Source: Cutaneotrichosporon cavernicola (Eukaryota > Basidiomycota > Tremellomycetes > Trichosporonales > Trichosporonaceae). Taken from it: DNA of 64,000 nucleotides. Made by a program: the position numbers and the translations under genes. The stretch spans positions 2,976,001 to 3,040,000 of the forward strand of contig NC_083395.1 of assembly GCF_030864355.1 (NCBI RefSeq), in the 5' to 3' direction. The notes under the pieces are model-generated. The model did no database searches. It had not been told where the DNA came from and saw only the letters and a list, made by a program, of their open reading frames with translations. Below, piece by piece: positions 37,040 through 48,873 of the stretch (positions are counted from its first letter, which is position 1; each line of letters opens with the position of its first letter).

Positions 37040-37275
37040 TGTCAGATGGGTTATCGGTTATGTGTGCGACGCTAGCAATGATAACCGCAGCGCAGTTAAT
37101 TCAAGCTCTCTCCACCGTGTCTTCGTCCTCCACATGGCCGGATGGCCATGTGGGGCCTCAGAACAGGCACAGGCCGAGTCTCATTCCGCCACCCAAGTCA
37201 CCGGTCCCTACGCCAAAGAGTGACAGATGCAAGGGAAGCCAACGTTGTCGCCAACACACCATCACTCACCATATC

Positions 37276-39457
37276 ATGAAACTAGCGCTCTTCCTTGTAT
37301 TAGCAGGGTTGGTGAATTCGTACTCCATCGCTCGGGATGACTTGCGCGGTCCGCCCGAACTGCCAGTCCCGACGCGTCCTCTCGAATGGGGCGACGTCAA
37401 CTTCCTCAGCACCTCTGACACGCACGGTACGACCGCCTTTGTGGAGCGCTAACAGAAGGCTGGCTCCGAGGACACCAACACGTAAGCCCGAATTGGATGT
37501 GATGGCGCTGACAGCAGAATACCTGGCCGGAGCCTGTATGGCCGGTGGCGAATGGGCTGACCCCAGAACTACTCTGGCGACTTTGGGTCCTTCGCGAGCT
37601 TTGCGAGCCATATGCGCGCCAAAGCCGACAAGGAGGGAGTGGATCTCCTGCTTGTCGATGCGGGAGACCATCACGATGGGTCGGGACTCGTTTCGTCGTC
37701 GGAAGAGGCGGCGGGATGGACAGACGATATATTCGGCATGCTCGAGTACGATGTGCTTGCGTTGGGCAATCACGAGCTGTACAAGTACGAGGCGGCCAAG
37801 TGGATCTACGACCGGCGTGAGCGGTGGTGAGTCATAGCTGGAGGTTTTGAATGCTGAACGTAGGAATGGGCGCTTCCTCACCTCCAACACGAACATCACG
37901 GTTGAGGAGGACGGCAAGGTGGTCAACGTGCCGATCGCGGACCGCTTCGCCAAGTTCGAGACTAAGCAGTATGTGTAGCTCTTGCTCTCGTTGACAACAG
38001 GGGGCGTAAGGTGACGGCCCTTGGTGTCATCTTCAAATGCACGTTAAAGTTGGATCTGCTGACACACAGTCAAGGCTCACGGCCGGAACATCACCGTCCA
38101 GTCACCAACCAAGATGGCGAGAGAGGCGTGGTTCCTCGACGCGATCCACGACGCGCCCGACTACTTTGTCCTTGCGGGCCACATGCCTGTGCGCGGCGAG
38201 ACGTCGGAATGGCTCCCGATCTACCAGGCCATTCGTGACCGCCATCCCCTAGTGCCGATCTTCATCTTCGGCGGTCACACGCACGTCCGTGACTGTGTGC
38301 AGTACGACGGAAGGACAATTGGGTGGGTAAACTCTTGAATCTGCTGACATCAGCGTTGTGCCAGGTCGGTACCTCGAGACGATTGCATTTACTTCGTGAG
38401 TCTCTACTTTAAGCCAAGCAAGCTGACATCAGCTCCGACCTGCCACCTGCTAATGACGACGGCGAGGCACTGCGCATGAACAGGCGATACCTCGACGCCA
38501 ACGATGTGACGTACAGATGGCACGCGGGTGCGACGCTGGGCAACTTTGACACGGACCTGGGTAGGAATATCTCGGGTGCGCTCGCGGCGCTCGCGGACAA
38601 ACTGAAGTTGTCGCGAGTATACGGGGACGTGCCGCACGACTACTTCCTCACCCGCCACCCATACGGCCATCCCCGCTCAGTGATTACCGTATTTGAGCGC
38701 GACGTCCTCCCCGAAGCGCTGGAGGACGAGTGGCGGCGCGACATTCCCCGCATCGTCATCGGCAACGCGGGCAGCTTGCGCTTCGACGTTTTCAAGGGCA
38801 GCTTTGACAAGAATGACGAGCTGACTGTCTCGCCATTGTGAGTCTACTCTCTAAGCGCCCCTAACATCAGTACGACGGCATTCTTCTACGTCCGTCTCAA
38901 GGCTGGACTTGGCAAGGCGATCGCAGACGAGATGAACCGCGCCGGCGCCTCCAAGCTCCTGCCCATGAGCGGGAGGGAGGAGGACGACGCCCACGTTCAG
39001 CAGGTGTATAATGAGTGGCTCGCGTCTCAGTGGAACGAATACGTCGAGAATGGGGGCGACGACCTCTTCGAGAACGAAGGGGGACAGATGCCACTTGGTC
39101 GTCCGGTTCCCGAGAAACCCAAGACTTTGGGATACGCAACTCGCGACGCCTGTGTCGGCAAGGGCGACGATATTGAGCACATTCCCGTGCCGTTCTCCCC
39201 CAACCAAGTGTGAGTTGACTCGTAATATGTGCATAGCTTTCACTAACGGCAGCGACTTTATCCGCACACCACTCAAGGGCGTACCCGACGACATGGAGAT
39301 CGACGTGGTCGTCATGGATTTCGCGGTGGACGACTTCCTCACTGCTGCACAGATGCTCAGGCCCGACCTCAAGCTCGGTTGGGACAACTTCAAGCCGTAC
39401 GCAGAGGGCACGCTCATCAATTCCATTTTCAGCAGGTACGCCAGAATCGCGTGGTAG
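37276..39457 (+). CDS. secreted/vacuolar metallophosphoesterase, 5'-nucleotidase-like (YHR202W type)
   Basis: The start MKLALFLVLAGLVNSYS is a signal peptide. The two-metal phosphoesterase motifs follow across small exons: FLSTSDTHG (D-x-H), LLVDAGDHHDG (GDxxD), VLALGNHELYKYE (GNHE), VLAGHMP and IFGGHTHVRD (GHxH). The C-terminal half has the substrate-binding region with RIVIGNAGSLRFDVFKGSFD, comparable to the GN-x-G-R-D-x3-G loop of 5'-nucleotidases. A CxGKGDD segment and an FDxVVMDFAVDDF-type end follow. The architecture is that of the fungal YHR202W family, thought to be vacuolar or secreted. Substrate is not shown; nucleotides or other phosphoesters are possible. About seven introns. It is convergent with EPL1, 270 bases apart. 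Confidence 0.85.
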
Positions 39458-39728
39458 AAGACAAATAAGAGAAAAGAGAACATGTATTTGACTTGCTTCA
39501 TCTTGCTTACTTGTACATGTCTATGGCGAAAAGCCTCTCACAACTGCAACTGACTACTACCTCCGCCTCTTGACCTGCTCGCCTCGTCGTGTCGTCACTT
39601 TGTTTGGTGTTTTGGGGGTATTCAATGCGGGGGATCGGTGGGTGATGCTTGGGTTGGTTGAACGAGTGGTGTGGCGCGGGCAATGTTGAAGGGAATGTAT
39701 CAAGGTCCATGGATGACGACGGCAAAGT

Positions 39729-42700
39729 CTAGGAGCGTTGAGCCTGTGCCTGCGGCGTCGGCGGGGTAGTGCCGGCTAAGCGGGCTTGGGCGTGGGGGGG
39801 TAACTTGAGCTGGAGCTGGCTCGCCATGCTACCGGGGCTTGGAAAGCCGTTCGGCTGCACGACGTTGCCGACGTTGATGGGCTGCATTGGGACAGGGACT
39901 TGGCCAGGCTGCATCTGTACCTGCTGCACCTGAGCTTGTGCAGCCATGGTTGCCTGAGCCTGGATGAGCTTGTGGTAGCTCATTGTGCGTGCGCGTGTAC
40001 GAGCCTCGAGGAACGCTTGGACGTTGTTGCCGAAGCCGTTGGCCTGCGCCTGAGCAGCCCACTCACGGCGCATCTCGGGCGTGGCAGTCTCCATCTCGTT
40101 CTGCTGCTGCTGGGCTTGCTGCAACACGGCGGCTCTCGCCGCGTTGAGGCGCTGGTGGTGGATCTGCGGGTCGACCGCGCCAGCTGGGGTTGGAACACTG
40201 GGAACACCACCAAGGCTGACGACGAACGGCTTGCCGTTCGCAGCTGCGTTCATGAGCTGTGGTGAGGCCTGACCGCCATTGGCAGCTAGGGCCACAGCTA
40301 GTTGCTGTTGCTGCGGCGTCTGTGCCTGCTGCGGAGTGGTGGGTGCGCCGCCGGGAGTCTGAACAGACTGAGCCGGCGACCCGAGCGTGTCCGTTGGCGA
40401 GCGCTTGGGCTGGGGCCGCACGTTCTGCATACCATTGGCAACGCCGTGCATCACAGTCCCTCCCGGAGTCGAAACACCGTGGGCAGCGGCGTTGGCAGTC
40501 GCCTGCACAGCCTGGACAGCTTGTGCCTGCGCCTGGGCTTGCGCCTGCGCCTGAGCTTGCGCCTGCGCGGCTAGTGCCGCCTGCTGTTGCTGCTGCTGCT
40601 GCTGCTGCTGCATGCGAGCCTGCTCCAACTGCTGCTGTTGTTGAGCTTGGGCCATCATATTGATACGTTGGATCTGCTCGATTTGGTGCTGCTGCTGCAT
40701 CAACTGCGAGTACGCCATCATCTGAGGGTTGGCAGCCGCGGGCTTGATGAACTTGGGAGGCTGTGGTAACTCGATTGGGGCATTGAGGTCGGCGTACGCG
40801 TCCTTGAGCGACTGGCCGTCGGGATAGAGCTTGCGAACGTCCTCTGCTAGGAGCAGGCCGACGCGGTAGCGCATGTACTTGACATCATAGTCATCAAGGA
40901 CAAGGCGATCGTCGTCGCCGGTCAGGCCCATGCCAACACCGACTCCGCCGCCCTGGGACGAGTCGTAACGCATGAACTCGTTCAAGCGCTGGCGCTTGCG
41001 GCTGCCCAGCTTGAGGTCGTCGTCCTGCGCATCATCGTCGTCGGCGTCAATGGACCTTGGTCGTCGCCGGCTCACACGACCGTCAAGCATGTCAGGGAAG
41101 TACCAATCGCGCTGGCGGTCAAGGGAAGCGGGCATCGCCCCGCGGCGGGCGGCCCGAACTGGAAGGCGGCGGTCAAGGAGCACGCGGCCTCCGCGGCTGC
41201 GACGCATGCGGAACGCCATGGGGTGGATAACGCGCTCGTCCTCTTCCGTGTCCGAGTCGGACCGGTAGTGGGGGTCGAGGACAGCGACGTTGCGAAATGC
41301 GTGAGTGGAATGGGTGGAGGGGAGTGGTTGATAAGACGAGTCGGTGTAATCGTCCCAGTGCGAGTCAAGAGCTTTGCGGCGGGCGACCTCCTCGTCGAGC
41401 CTGGTCTGCTGTGCCAAAAGGCGCTCGCGGATCGCCTCGGGCGCCATAGACCTGCCGGGAAGATTGCTGCGATCGACCTGGCGTGCGGCCTCAATGGCAC
41501 GCTCGCGACGGTCGCGCTCTTCCCTGTCCTTCTCGAGCTGCTTGCGCGAGTGGCTGCGTGACGAGTTGCCGCTCTGGCCACCACTGAGGTGGGTGAGTCC
41601 CATCTGGCCGTTGATGGCGGCAACAGCAGCTGCCGCAGCTGCTGCGCCGTTCTGGCGGCCAGTGATGATCTCCTCCTCATCTCTTGTGACCCCGAGCGAC
41701 GGCCAGCGGCGCTTAGTCTCGAACAGCTTCCACTTGGCTTCCCAGACTTCCTTCTCGGCGCCGTACAGCGACTGCTTCTCCCGTTCTCGTCGTAGGACGA
41801 GAGTCGTGAGATCGTGTACGCGGCGGAGCTCGAACTGGAGCTTCTGGAACTGCTCAACCGAGTAGTTGTCGGTACGGCGTGTCTTGCGGGCGGCACGAAC
41901 GTCACGGCGACGGAAACAAACGTATGGGTCGTTGTCGTTGGTCTCGTCATAGTTGAGCTGCGGCATGATGCTCTTGCCGCCACGCTGCTCTCGTCGTGAC
42001 TTCCAATGGGGATAAACGGAGCGCGCCATGCGCGTGAGGAGTCGAGCCTCTGGGAGGTTCTTGGGCACTTCGTTGGAGGGGAAGAAGGTAGCGGCTAGTG
42101 GGTGGGAAAAAAGACTCTCGACAGACTGGAAGGTAGGCATCAGCGCAAGATTGGTGTGCAAGGTTGGGACAGCATCCTCGGCGTGCTTCTCGAGCGCGCC
42201 CATGATGTACTCGAACGTGTCCTCGGAGATGTTGAGAGCCGCCGGGACGTCCTTCTCCTTCTCTTTGCCCTTGGCTGCGCGCCTCTCGGTTCTGCCGTTG
42301 GTGGGCGAGGTCGGTGCGCCCGAGTCACCCGACCCACCCTCGGCCTTGCCGTTGAAGCTTGACAGCCACACCATGTCGGTGTCGTCCATGCAGTACGACA
42401 GGCCGCCGGCACCACATGCCGACTCTTCGACCGTGTCGCTGAAGCGGATGTAGTTTGTGGGCTCGTAGAACTTGTGGGTTTGATACAGCTTGGCATAGTT
42501 GACGTTGTCAATCAGACCTGTTGCATCGGGGGTAGGGATGTGGTAGTTGAGCGCGGCGTGGGCTGCAGTCGGCGCCTCGGGCTTGACCGAGTCGCGCGAC
42601 GCAGGGGATTGGGGCTTGCTTCCATCGCGTGAATGAAGAAGCGAGGCCGACGAGAGAGCTGCTTGGAGGTGGTGCTCCTGTAATGGTCAGCATATACTGT

Positions 42701-43396
42701 TAGGTTAGGAAGGGTGAGGTGGAGTACAACGGAAATTGCCTATTGCGGTCAAGGTTGACCTCCCACCCAGGCAGACCGGCAGCCAGGCGCACACAATGTG
42801 CAAGGGAAGGGAGAAGGGCGGGTGGGAAAAGTAAGGAGTTAAGGAGACAAGGCCCGTTGGAGTGGCCATCCAGAGGTGGATGCATGGGGGTTGGTGGCAA
42901 ATGGTCGCGACGGCGGGTGCGTGCGTAGCGAAGACAACATGGAGGATGGTTTGTTTATTGCCTTTGCCATGCTCAATGTCCGTGTGTCGGAGCAGAGCAA
43001 GGAGCGGGGCAAAGGGGGGGACGGGCGCAAGAAACGCTGACACACCCTCTCAGGTGCACCGCTTTCAGCCTTCCCTCGGCACCTCCTTTTCGGTTCCCAC
43101 GCCTTAGCCGTCGACTTTGACAGCCAGTTTGATGACTTTGCCGCCATGCATAACCCCCCGCAAGCATGCTCGTTGAGAAGACAAGACGCAGACGAATGCA
43201 CACGTACCAAAAGTTCTCCAGTCTCCACGCCCTTTGCGCCAACACCGTGGCTTTTTGATGGTTCGGCGGTTGGGGCTTCTGGCTGAAGAAGCACGGTTTC
43301 CGCTGCCGCCGAGTCGATCTTGTCGCTACCTCGTACTACCAGAAGACGGCTCTTGTTGGTGACGCGGCCTGCGCGGCGAGACGAGGCTGAGACCAT
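39729..43396 (-). CDS. EPL1: Enhancer of polycomb-like protein, NuA4 subunit
   Basis: Exon 1 (from 43396) encodes MVSASSRRAGRVTNKSRLLV and about 60 residues. An intron of about 500 nt with donor GTACGT follows. The next exon starts EHHLQAALSSASLL and runs through LPTPDATGLIDNVNYAKLYQ-like and YEPTNYIRFSDTVEESAC segments, MDDTDMVWLSSFN, FSHPLAATFFPS, ARLLTRMARSVYPHWKSRRE and DPYVCFRRRDVRAARKTRRT, all EPcA hallmarks. The C-terminal half is Gln/Ala-rich (polyQ near 40581-40612 and AQAQ repeats) ending TTPPTPQAQAQRS. Epl1 is the scaffold of the Piccolo NuA4 histone H4 acetyltransferase module with Esa1 and Yng2. The total is about 1000 residues, longer than yeast Epl1 because of the Gln-rich tail. 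Confidence 0.93.
40497..40612. repeat. CAG-type and GCCTGC repeats coding polyQ and AQ runs
   Basis: About ten CTG/TTG triplets on the plus strand code a Gln run on the minus strand. A hexameric GCCTGC/GCTTGC repeat beside it codes AQAQAQ. Both lie in the EPL1 C-terminal region. Confidence 0.85.
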
Positions 43397-44269
43397 GATG
43401 GTGAGGACCGCACGACCTCAATTAAGTGGTCGTGGCTGGTATCGTGTTGGTGCTCGTCGGTGGCGACAGGCTCCAGCACGGCAAGCGTCGTCGGGGTGTT
43501 TGGGTGGGAGTTTGCCTGGCACAGGCAGTGTTGAGGGAGCCGACCTCTCGGCACCAGAAGGGACAAAAACTGCACAAGACTTGATCGTCACATTGACCAA
43601 TCACAACTGACGCAGGGTCCACAAGAAAATGCACAGCCGAGAGCCCAGAGGGGCAGAGGGATCAGAGGGGAAAACCCTGCCCTTTGTCTCAATCCACCTT
43701 CCTCCCACCTGCCTCAGTCAAGTAGATACAATTCAACCCTGACTAACAGCCACGTTGGCATAATACCGAATCTCCGAGTCAGTGGCACGTTCTGGTTCCG
43801 CCCGATTGACATGCAGGGCTGGAGGGACCACAGGCCCCGACCCAGCAGCAGAGGATGACCTCCACCGATGCCACCGATCGACATCACTCCCCCTGCACTC
43901 ACCCATCTCGTGGCGTGAGGTGTGACGCGCGGCTTGGCCCTTAATCCCACTGCGCCCAGCTGCCAGTGGACGGGTTGGGCAGGCACTATCAAAGATCAAC
44001 TCAGACTTCCGACTTCCGACTTCCAACTTCAAGCACTCCCATCACTGGGCTGCAAGACTCGGCCGAGACGACAAGATCCCTATGCAATGCACTGCGAATG
44101 CGTCAGCTTTTACACTTACGGGTCTGCCTGGAGGCTGCGCCAGCTCTCCACACGTACGATGATGCCTATGTATGCAAACTGTGCACGAGATCAGCGTCGC
44201 CAATCCGCGCAAACTCACCGCCACAACCCCACGCGATCCCACGCACATGTCGGTGGGTCACCAGCTGGC
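43397..44269. other. intergenic, EPL1 promoter and FCF2 3' region
   Basis: 870 bases between two minus-strand genes. It holds only short frames. A triplicate CGACTTC-like repeat occurs near 44012-44030. No gene is supported. Confidence 0.5.
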
Positions 44270-45579
44270 CTACCACTTGGCTCGTTTCTGCCATCCCTTG
44301 CCACGCCCGTTGAAGATGCGTTTGCTCTGGAGCTCCTCGAACTTGCGCTTGGCGTACGTTCCGGCCTCGACGTCGCCGACGACATTGGTGACAACCTGGC
44401 CTGGCCGATACTTGTGCTCTTTGCGCAGAGTAGTGTTCTGCATCTGGCGAGGAGCATCGACCATGGTACCAATCTGCTGTCAGCCACCGCCAAAAGCGCG
44501 AGCTCACCTGGAAACGATCCGGCGCCTTGCCAGACTTGTTGCCTCCCTTCATGAACCGCTTGGGGTCGAGAGTGTGAGACAGGTGAAGCGCCTGGTAGTC
44601 CTTGCGCATTTGAGGAAGATCGTCGTCACGTGGAGCGGGGATTGTCGCCCACAACTCGGATGCCGATGCCTTCTTAGGCTGCTAACAACGTCAGTGAAGT
44701 CGCACCCAGAAAGACAACAAGCATGGGACTTACCGCCTTCTTCTCGCGCTTGCTCAGGGCACGCTTGTACTTGCCGCAGTCGAGCTCCGGCGCAGAGCGA
44801 GACTCAGAAGGTCCAGCATCGGCCTCGCCCGCAAATGCTGTCCCATCATCTGCGAGAGAGAGGTGACGTGCAGGAAGCTTGGGTACGCTAATGTCTGGGA
44901 TGGGTCTGCAGATTTTAGCATTACAACGACGAGTTGTGACGTACGCCTCTTTGGGTTGGTCGCTCTCTAGTCTCAGCTCGCCCTCCTCGTTTTCTCCGAG
45001 AGCAGTGGCGCTCTCAATTGAAGATTTTGATGTCGACACGGTCGCCGTCTTGGTCGCAGCAGCCTTCGCAGCCGCGAGTTGGCGCTCGAGCTCAGCCTCG
45101 TCGTCCTCGTCATCGTCGCTGTCGCTATTACTCGACGCATCTGAGACGGAGGCCGAGTCAGAGTCAGAGTCATCACTTGAGGCGTCCGATTCGGAGGAAG
45201 AGTCGGCGCTGCGTTGGTATCCTTCCTCGTCACTGTCGCGTCCGGTCACACCGTCACCCAACGCCTCGTCGTCAGAATCTTCAGCTCCTTGGCGCGTTTC
45301 CTGTCCCGAACGAGTGGGGAGAGTCTTCAGCAAGGAGGGGGTTGAGTCCACGCTGGCCTCACGTCTATGTGTGATGGCAGCATACCTGCGGGCACGTGGA
45401 GAGAGGAGAGCGTCGGGGGTCGCCTCTTGTTCCTCCACCCCGTGAAGGACCTGGGAAGCCTCCTCAATAGCAAGCTCGTCTGCGGTACGGTGATGATGAG
45501 GTTGAGGAGTTGACGGCTTGCGCAAGCGTGAAGGGGTAGAGGACGCTAATCCTCTGACAGGGCGGCGGGGCGTCGACAT
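44270..45579 (-). CDS. FCF2: pre-rRNA processing protein Fcf2 (TdT-interacting protein 2-like)
   Basis: The protein starts MSTPRRPVRGLASSTPSRLR. It has a long acidic Ser/Asp-rich central region, then SKREKKA, PKKASASELWATIPAPRDDD, LPQMRKDYQALHLSHTLDPK and RFMKGG, and a last exon MVDAPRQMQNTTLRKEHKYR-like ending FNGRGKGWQKRAKW. The WATIPAP...LDPKRFMK...G(T/V)MV pattern is the Fcf2 domain (PF08698), shared with human DNTTIP2. Fcf2 acts in the early cleavages at A0, A1 and A2 that release 18S rRNA. Two or three short introns are seen near the conserved domain. The basic C-terminus fits a nucleolar protein. Confidence 0.87.
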
Positions 45580-46168
45580 TGTGACGAAGGGAGTGTGATG
45601 GTTTGAAAGGTCTTGCGAGCTTGGACTTGAATAAGTGTTGATACCTCGGACAGAGAGAAAAGCCAGTTGACGTCGATGTAGAGGCGGAAGAGAAGAAGGA
45701 GAGTAAGAGGAGAAGGGGAATTGGATGAGGATTGAGCACTGACCCCGGGAGTTGGAGTGGAGTGGGTGAGGGGGACAAAGTGAATGGGTGCACGGTTGGC
45801 CCATCCCACACCCAGCATGCTCTGCAAGAGGTGCCTACTCAGCATAAGTCAATCCAGCCTATGCGTGGGAGCGAAAATAAATAATAAAGGGTGGACAAGG
45901 AATAGATCTCCGCCCTCGACGCGACTCACTCCGGCCTCGATCCGGTGCTTCCGGTGCCTGATTATACATGCCTTGCTTGCATGCCTCGGATTGAGGTGAC
46001 AATCTTGATAGGGTGGGTGATTGGGTGATTGGGTGTGGTGGGCTATTTCGTCATGACGCGTTTCCATGTCACGACTAGAGTCATAATCCAGCTTCCAGCT
46101 TCCAGTATCATATTCGTCGTCCCTTCTCTAAATTGACATCACCACCTTCTCCGCTCTCAACACTGAAG
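45580..46168. promoter_or_regulatory. divergent promoter region, FCF2 and fRMsr
   Basis: 590 bases between divergent starts. A repeat GGGTGATTGGGTGATTGGGTG lies near 46013-46036. The fRMsr side ends in CTCTCAACACTGAAG. No coding sequence. Confidence 0.4.
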
Positions 46169-46911
46169 ATGCCTCACGCAGACTCTAGCCTAGTCCCTGA
46201 GGAGATCACAACGTCAGTGTGCCATGGCTGAGACTCAGCCCAGCTGAGTAATCCCAGCAATTTAGGTGGGCATGCAAACACTCTCCACTCTGTCTCCATT
46301 GCTCATCTCACCATGCGTGAAAGCCGACGTCCAGAAAGAAGGAGTTCTACGCTCACATCCACGAGCAACTGCGCGCTCTTCTCGACGGACATAGGTACTG
46401 GGTGTCGAATTTGGCCCAGGTCTCCGCCCTCCTGTACCACTCGTATCTTGGCACTCCGCTCTACGGATTGCTGGAGGGTGGAACTACGCCTGTCGTGAAC
46501 TGGTGCGGATTCTACGTACATCCAGCCGGCGAGGCGAACCTCGTTCTTGGACCCTACGCCGGTCGACCTGCATGTGTGACGATCAGTCCCAGGGCTGGGC
46601 GAGGCGTGTGCGCTGATGCGTATGTCAGCGAAAAGGGCGTGGTGGTTCAAGATGTCGAGGCATACCCTGGCCACATCGGTGAGTTCGCGCGGATGTCGTG
46701 GGCCACCCAGTGGGCCACCCAGTGGCTGACGACAGCATGTGATGGCGAGACAAAGTCGGAGATTGTGTTGCCGTTGCGACTGAACGGCGTCGAAGGAGTA
46801 GTAGGCGTGCTCGATCTCGACTCAACTGTGCTCTGCACGTTTAACGATGACGACCTCGCGGGACTGGAGGAGGTTGTGCGCATTCTCCAGGAGACAAGTG
46901 ACTGGGCTTAA
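46169..46911 (+). CDS. free methionine-(R)-sulfoxide reductase, GAF domain
   Basis: Exon 1 (MPHADSSLVPEEITT) joins to KKEFYAHIHEQLRALLDGHR, then YWVSNLAQVSALLYHSY, VNWCGFYV, LVLGPYAGRPACVTI, GRGVCADAYVSEKGVVVQDV and EAYPGHI. Removing the intron 46679-46735 gives ACDGETKSEIVLPL, identical in plan to yeast YKL069W. The three Cys of the family (PAC, GVC, ACDG) are all present, so it should reduce free Met-R-sulfoxide using thioredoxin. Size is about 165 residues after splicing, as expected for the family. It is a cytosolic antioxidant enzyme. The 57-nt intron has no stop and is a multiple of three. Confidence 0.9.
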
Positions 46912-47979
46912 GTATAGAGACAACTGTACTTATGATTGCTCGAGTAAAGAAGAGGCGGATATCAAAAGAATTGATAATATCAAAGTGATGAGGGTCTTCA
47001 TCACCCGAAGCGGTCATAGTAGTGACTTTCTAGTGCTAGCGATCACAGTTGTGACAAGGGTTAGCACTCCAGTTGCCCAATCGCCCGGCCAAGCATGGGT
47101 ATAATGTATCTTTGTCGGTACAACTGGGCATCGTTGACTAGAAATCGGAACAGGGGGCTCTATGCTTGTGGTCCGAAGCCCACTCAAATTTGCCAGGCCC
47201 TTCGCTCAATCGCAGCTAGTCGACGGAAGCCATGGTAAACCATGACCACACCGAGTTCTCTTAACAGCCAACCAGCCTCAATTGGCAGCTCCGGTAGTGA
47301 ATCGAACCAGGGACTGCGGGTGCATGGCCTGATGGTTAAAGCTAAATACCGTCACACAGACGACCTTGTTCATCAGAAGGCTCGGGGGAATAGATACTGG
47401 TGCCAATACACCAGACGTCACTTGCAAGCTGCATGCAATGCTTTCCGTATATAATCGATACACGTGCATGACTTGCAGCACTGCGAATATGCGCCGATGC
47501 GTTATCCCGACCCAGCACGCGCAGCTCGGTAATTTTGGACAGCGGAAAGTCGCCACATCCCCTTCCTTAACGGCGTTAGCGGGATTGCGCACGTGGAAGT
47601 ATTTCTGGACGAAATTGTAATACGGATTTGCCTCCGCTTGCCGAATTGGTGGATCAGGTGCTTGTGTCGTCGATTCCTTTCCTCTTCTCTCCAGACCTCA
47701 ACAAAGTGAGCATCGACAACGACTACGCGACGACATCGCGACGACACGGCGCGGGCACGACTACGTTGGCAGTGATCATGGCGGTGGCGTTTGCGAATGG
47801 AGGGCACTCGGCAGTGGATGTGTGCAAGTTCACATAGAGAGTGGCAGATTTCGGCTCCACGAAGCCAACGCCCATACCCACACACCCACACCCACCGCCG
47901 CCACATTACCGTTCGACTGCCCGCGTAAACGTCGCGATTGTTGGCGCGCACTCGGCGATGAGGATGAACTGACCCCAGA
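46912..47979. other. intergenic upstream of RPS25
   Basis: 1.07 kb with no supported gene. The base just before the RPS25 ATG follows an acceptor-like CTGACCCCAG (47969-47978), so the 5' leader is probably spliced. CACACCCACACCCAC repeats occur near 47876-47900. Confidence 0.5.
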
Positions 47980-48549
47980 ATGCCTCCCCAGGTCAAGTCC
48001 AAGGCCCAGAAGGCCCTCGCTGCCCAGGCCGGTTCCAAGGCTGGGTGAGTTTTTCTCGACTGTACACGAACGCTCGCGAAGAATGGCTGGCGTTGTCGAG
48101 CTTTGGAAAGGAGGCATCAGTGGCCAGGTTGTGGACTATGCTTTGGTCGGCTTGAAGTCGGCCACGACACCCGAGCCATCGCTCGAACCCCAAGGAACAC
48201 CAGCCAGACCGCGTCGCAGTTTTGCCCACTTTATTGGACGTTGCTGACAGCACAGTAAGAAGAAGAAGTGGTCCAAGGGCAAGGTCAAGGACAAGGCCAA
48301 CAACGCCGTCGTCCTCGACAAGCCGATCTTGTGAGTCTACTAATATTGGTTTGTGCTGATCGCAGCGACCGCATCATGAAGGAGGTCCCGACCTACAAGA
48401 TCATCTCGCAGTCGGTTCTCATCGACCGCATGAAGGTCAACGGCTCGCTCGCTCGTCGCGCCATCGCCCACCTCGAGAAGGAGGGCCTCATCAAGCGTGT
48501 CGTCCACCACAACGCCCAGCTCGTCTACACCCGCGCCACCAAGGAGTAA
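47980..48549 (+). CDS. RPS25: 40S ribosomal protein eS25
   Basis: Three exons (47980-48044, 48256-48330, 48366-48549) give 107 residues: MPPQVKSKAQKALAAQAGSK, GGKKKKWSKGKVKDKANNAV and VLDKPIFDRIMKEVPTYKI, then the winged-helix part SQSVLIDRMKVNGSLARRAI and VYTRATKE at the end. This is full-length eS25, which sits on the head of the 40S subunit. Intron 1 (211 nt) ends in GCTGACAGCACAG. A spliced 5' leader is suggested by CTGACCCCAG one base before the ATG, common for ribosomal protein genes. Confidence 0.97.
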
Positions 48550-48873
48550 CTTTTTCTCGGGGGTTTGTAGGATAGGATGGACCGCATTGCATGATAAAGT
48601 TGTGGTCGTAGCGCGCGGCGCACGTCACTGCGGTGGCACATCAGTAGTGGATGCGGTTGATATGGACAGGAACGACTTGGGCCAGAAGCATGTATTCTGG
48701 CTGCGCGGCAATTGCAAGGAAGGGGCCAGATGGGGCAGCGTGTGGATCCTGACATGACGTCCAGTTTGACTGATGAGGCGAAAGAAGCTTGGGAACGCCC
48801 CACCTGCCGCCACCGCTACCCTCGATGTGCAAGATGCCATGCGCTGCTAACCCCCATGTTGTCTACGATCTGT
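48550..48873. other. short convergent intergenic region
   Basis: 324 bases holding the 3' ends of RPS25 and IND1. No gene seen. Confidence 0.5.

Noticed and set aside
47275..47350. tRNA-like T-loop (TGGTTCGATTCA) on the minus strand
   Set aside because: The five bases on each side of the loop do not pair, and no matching acceptor or anticodon arm can be drawn.
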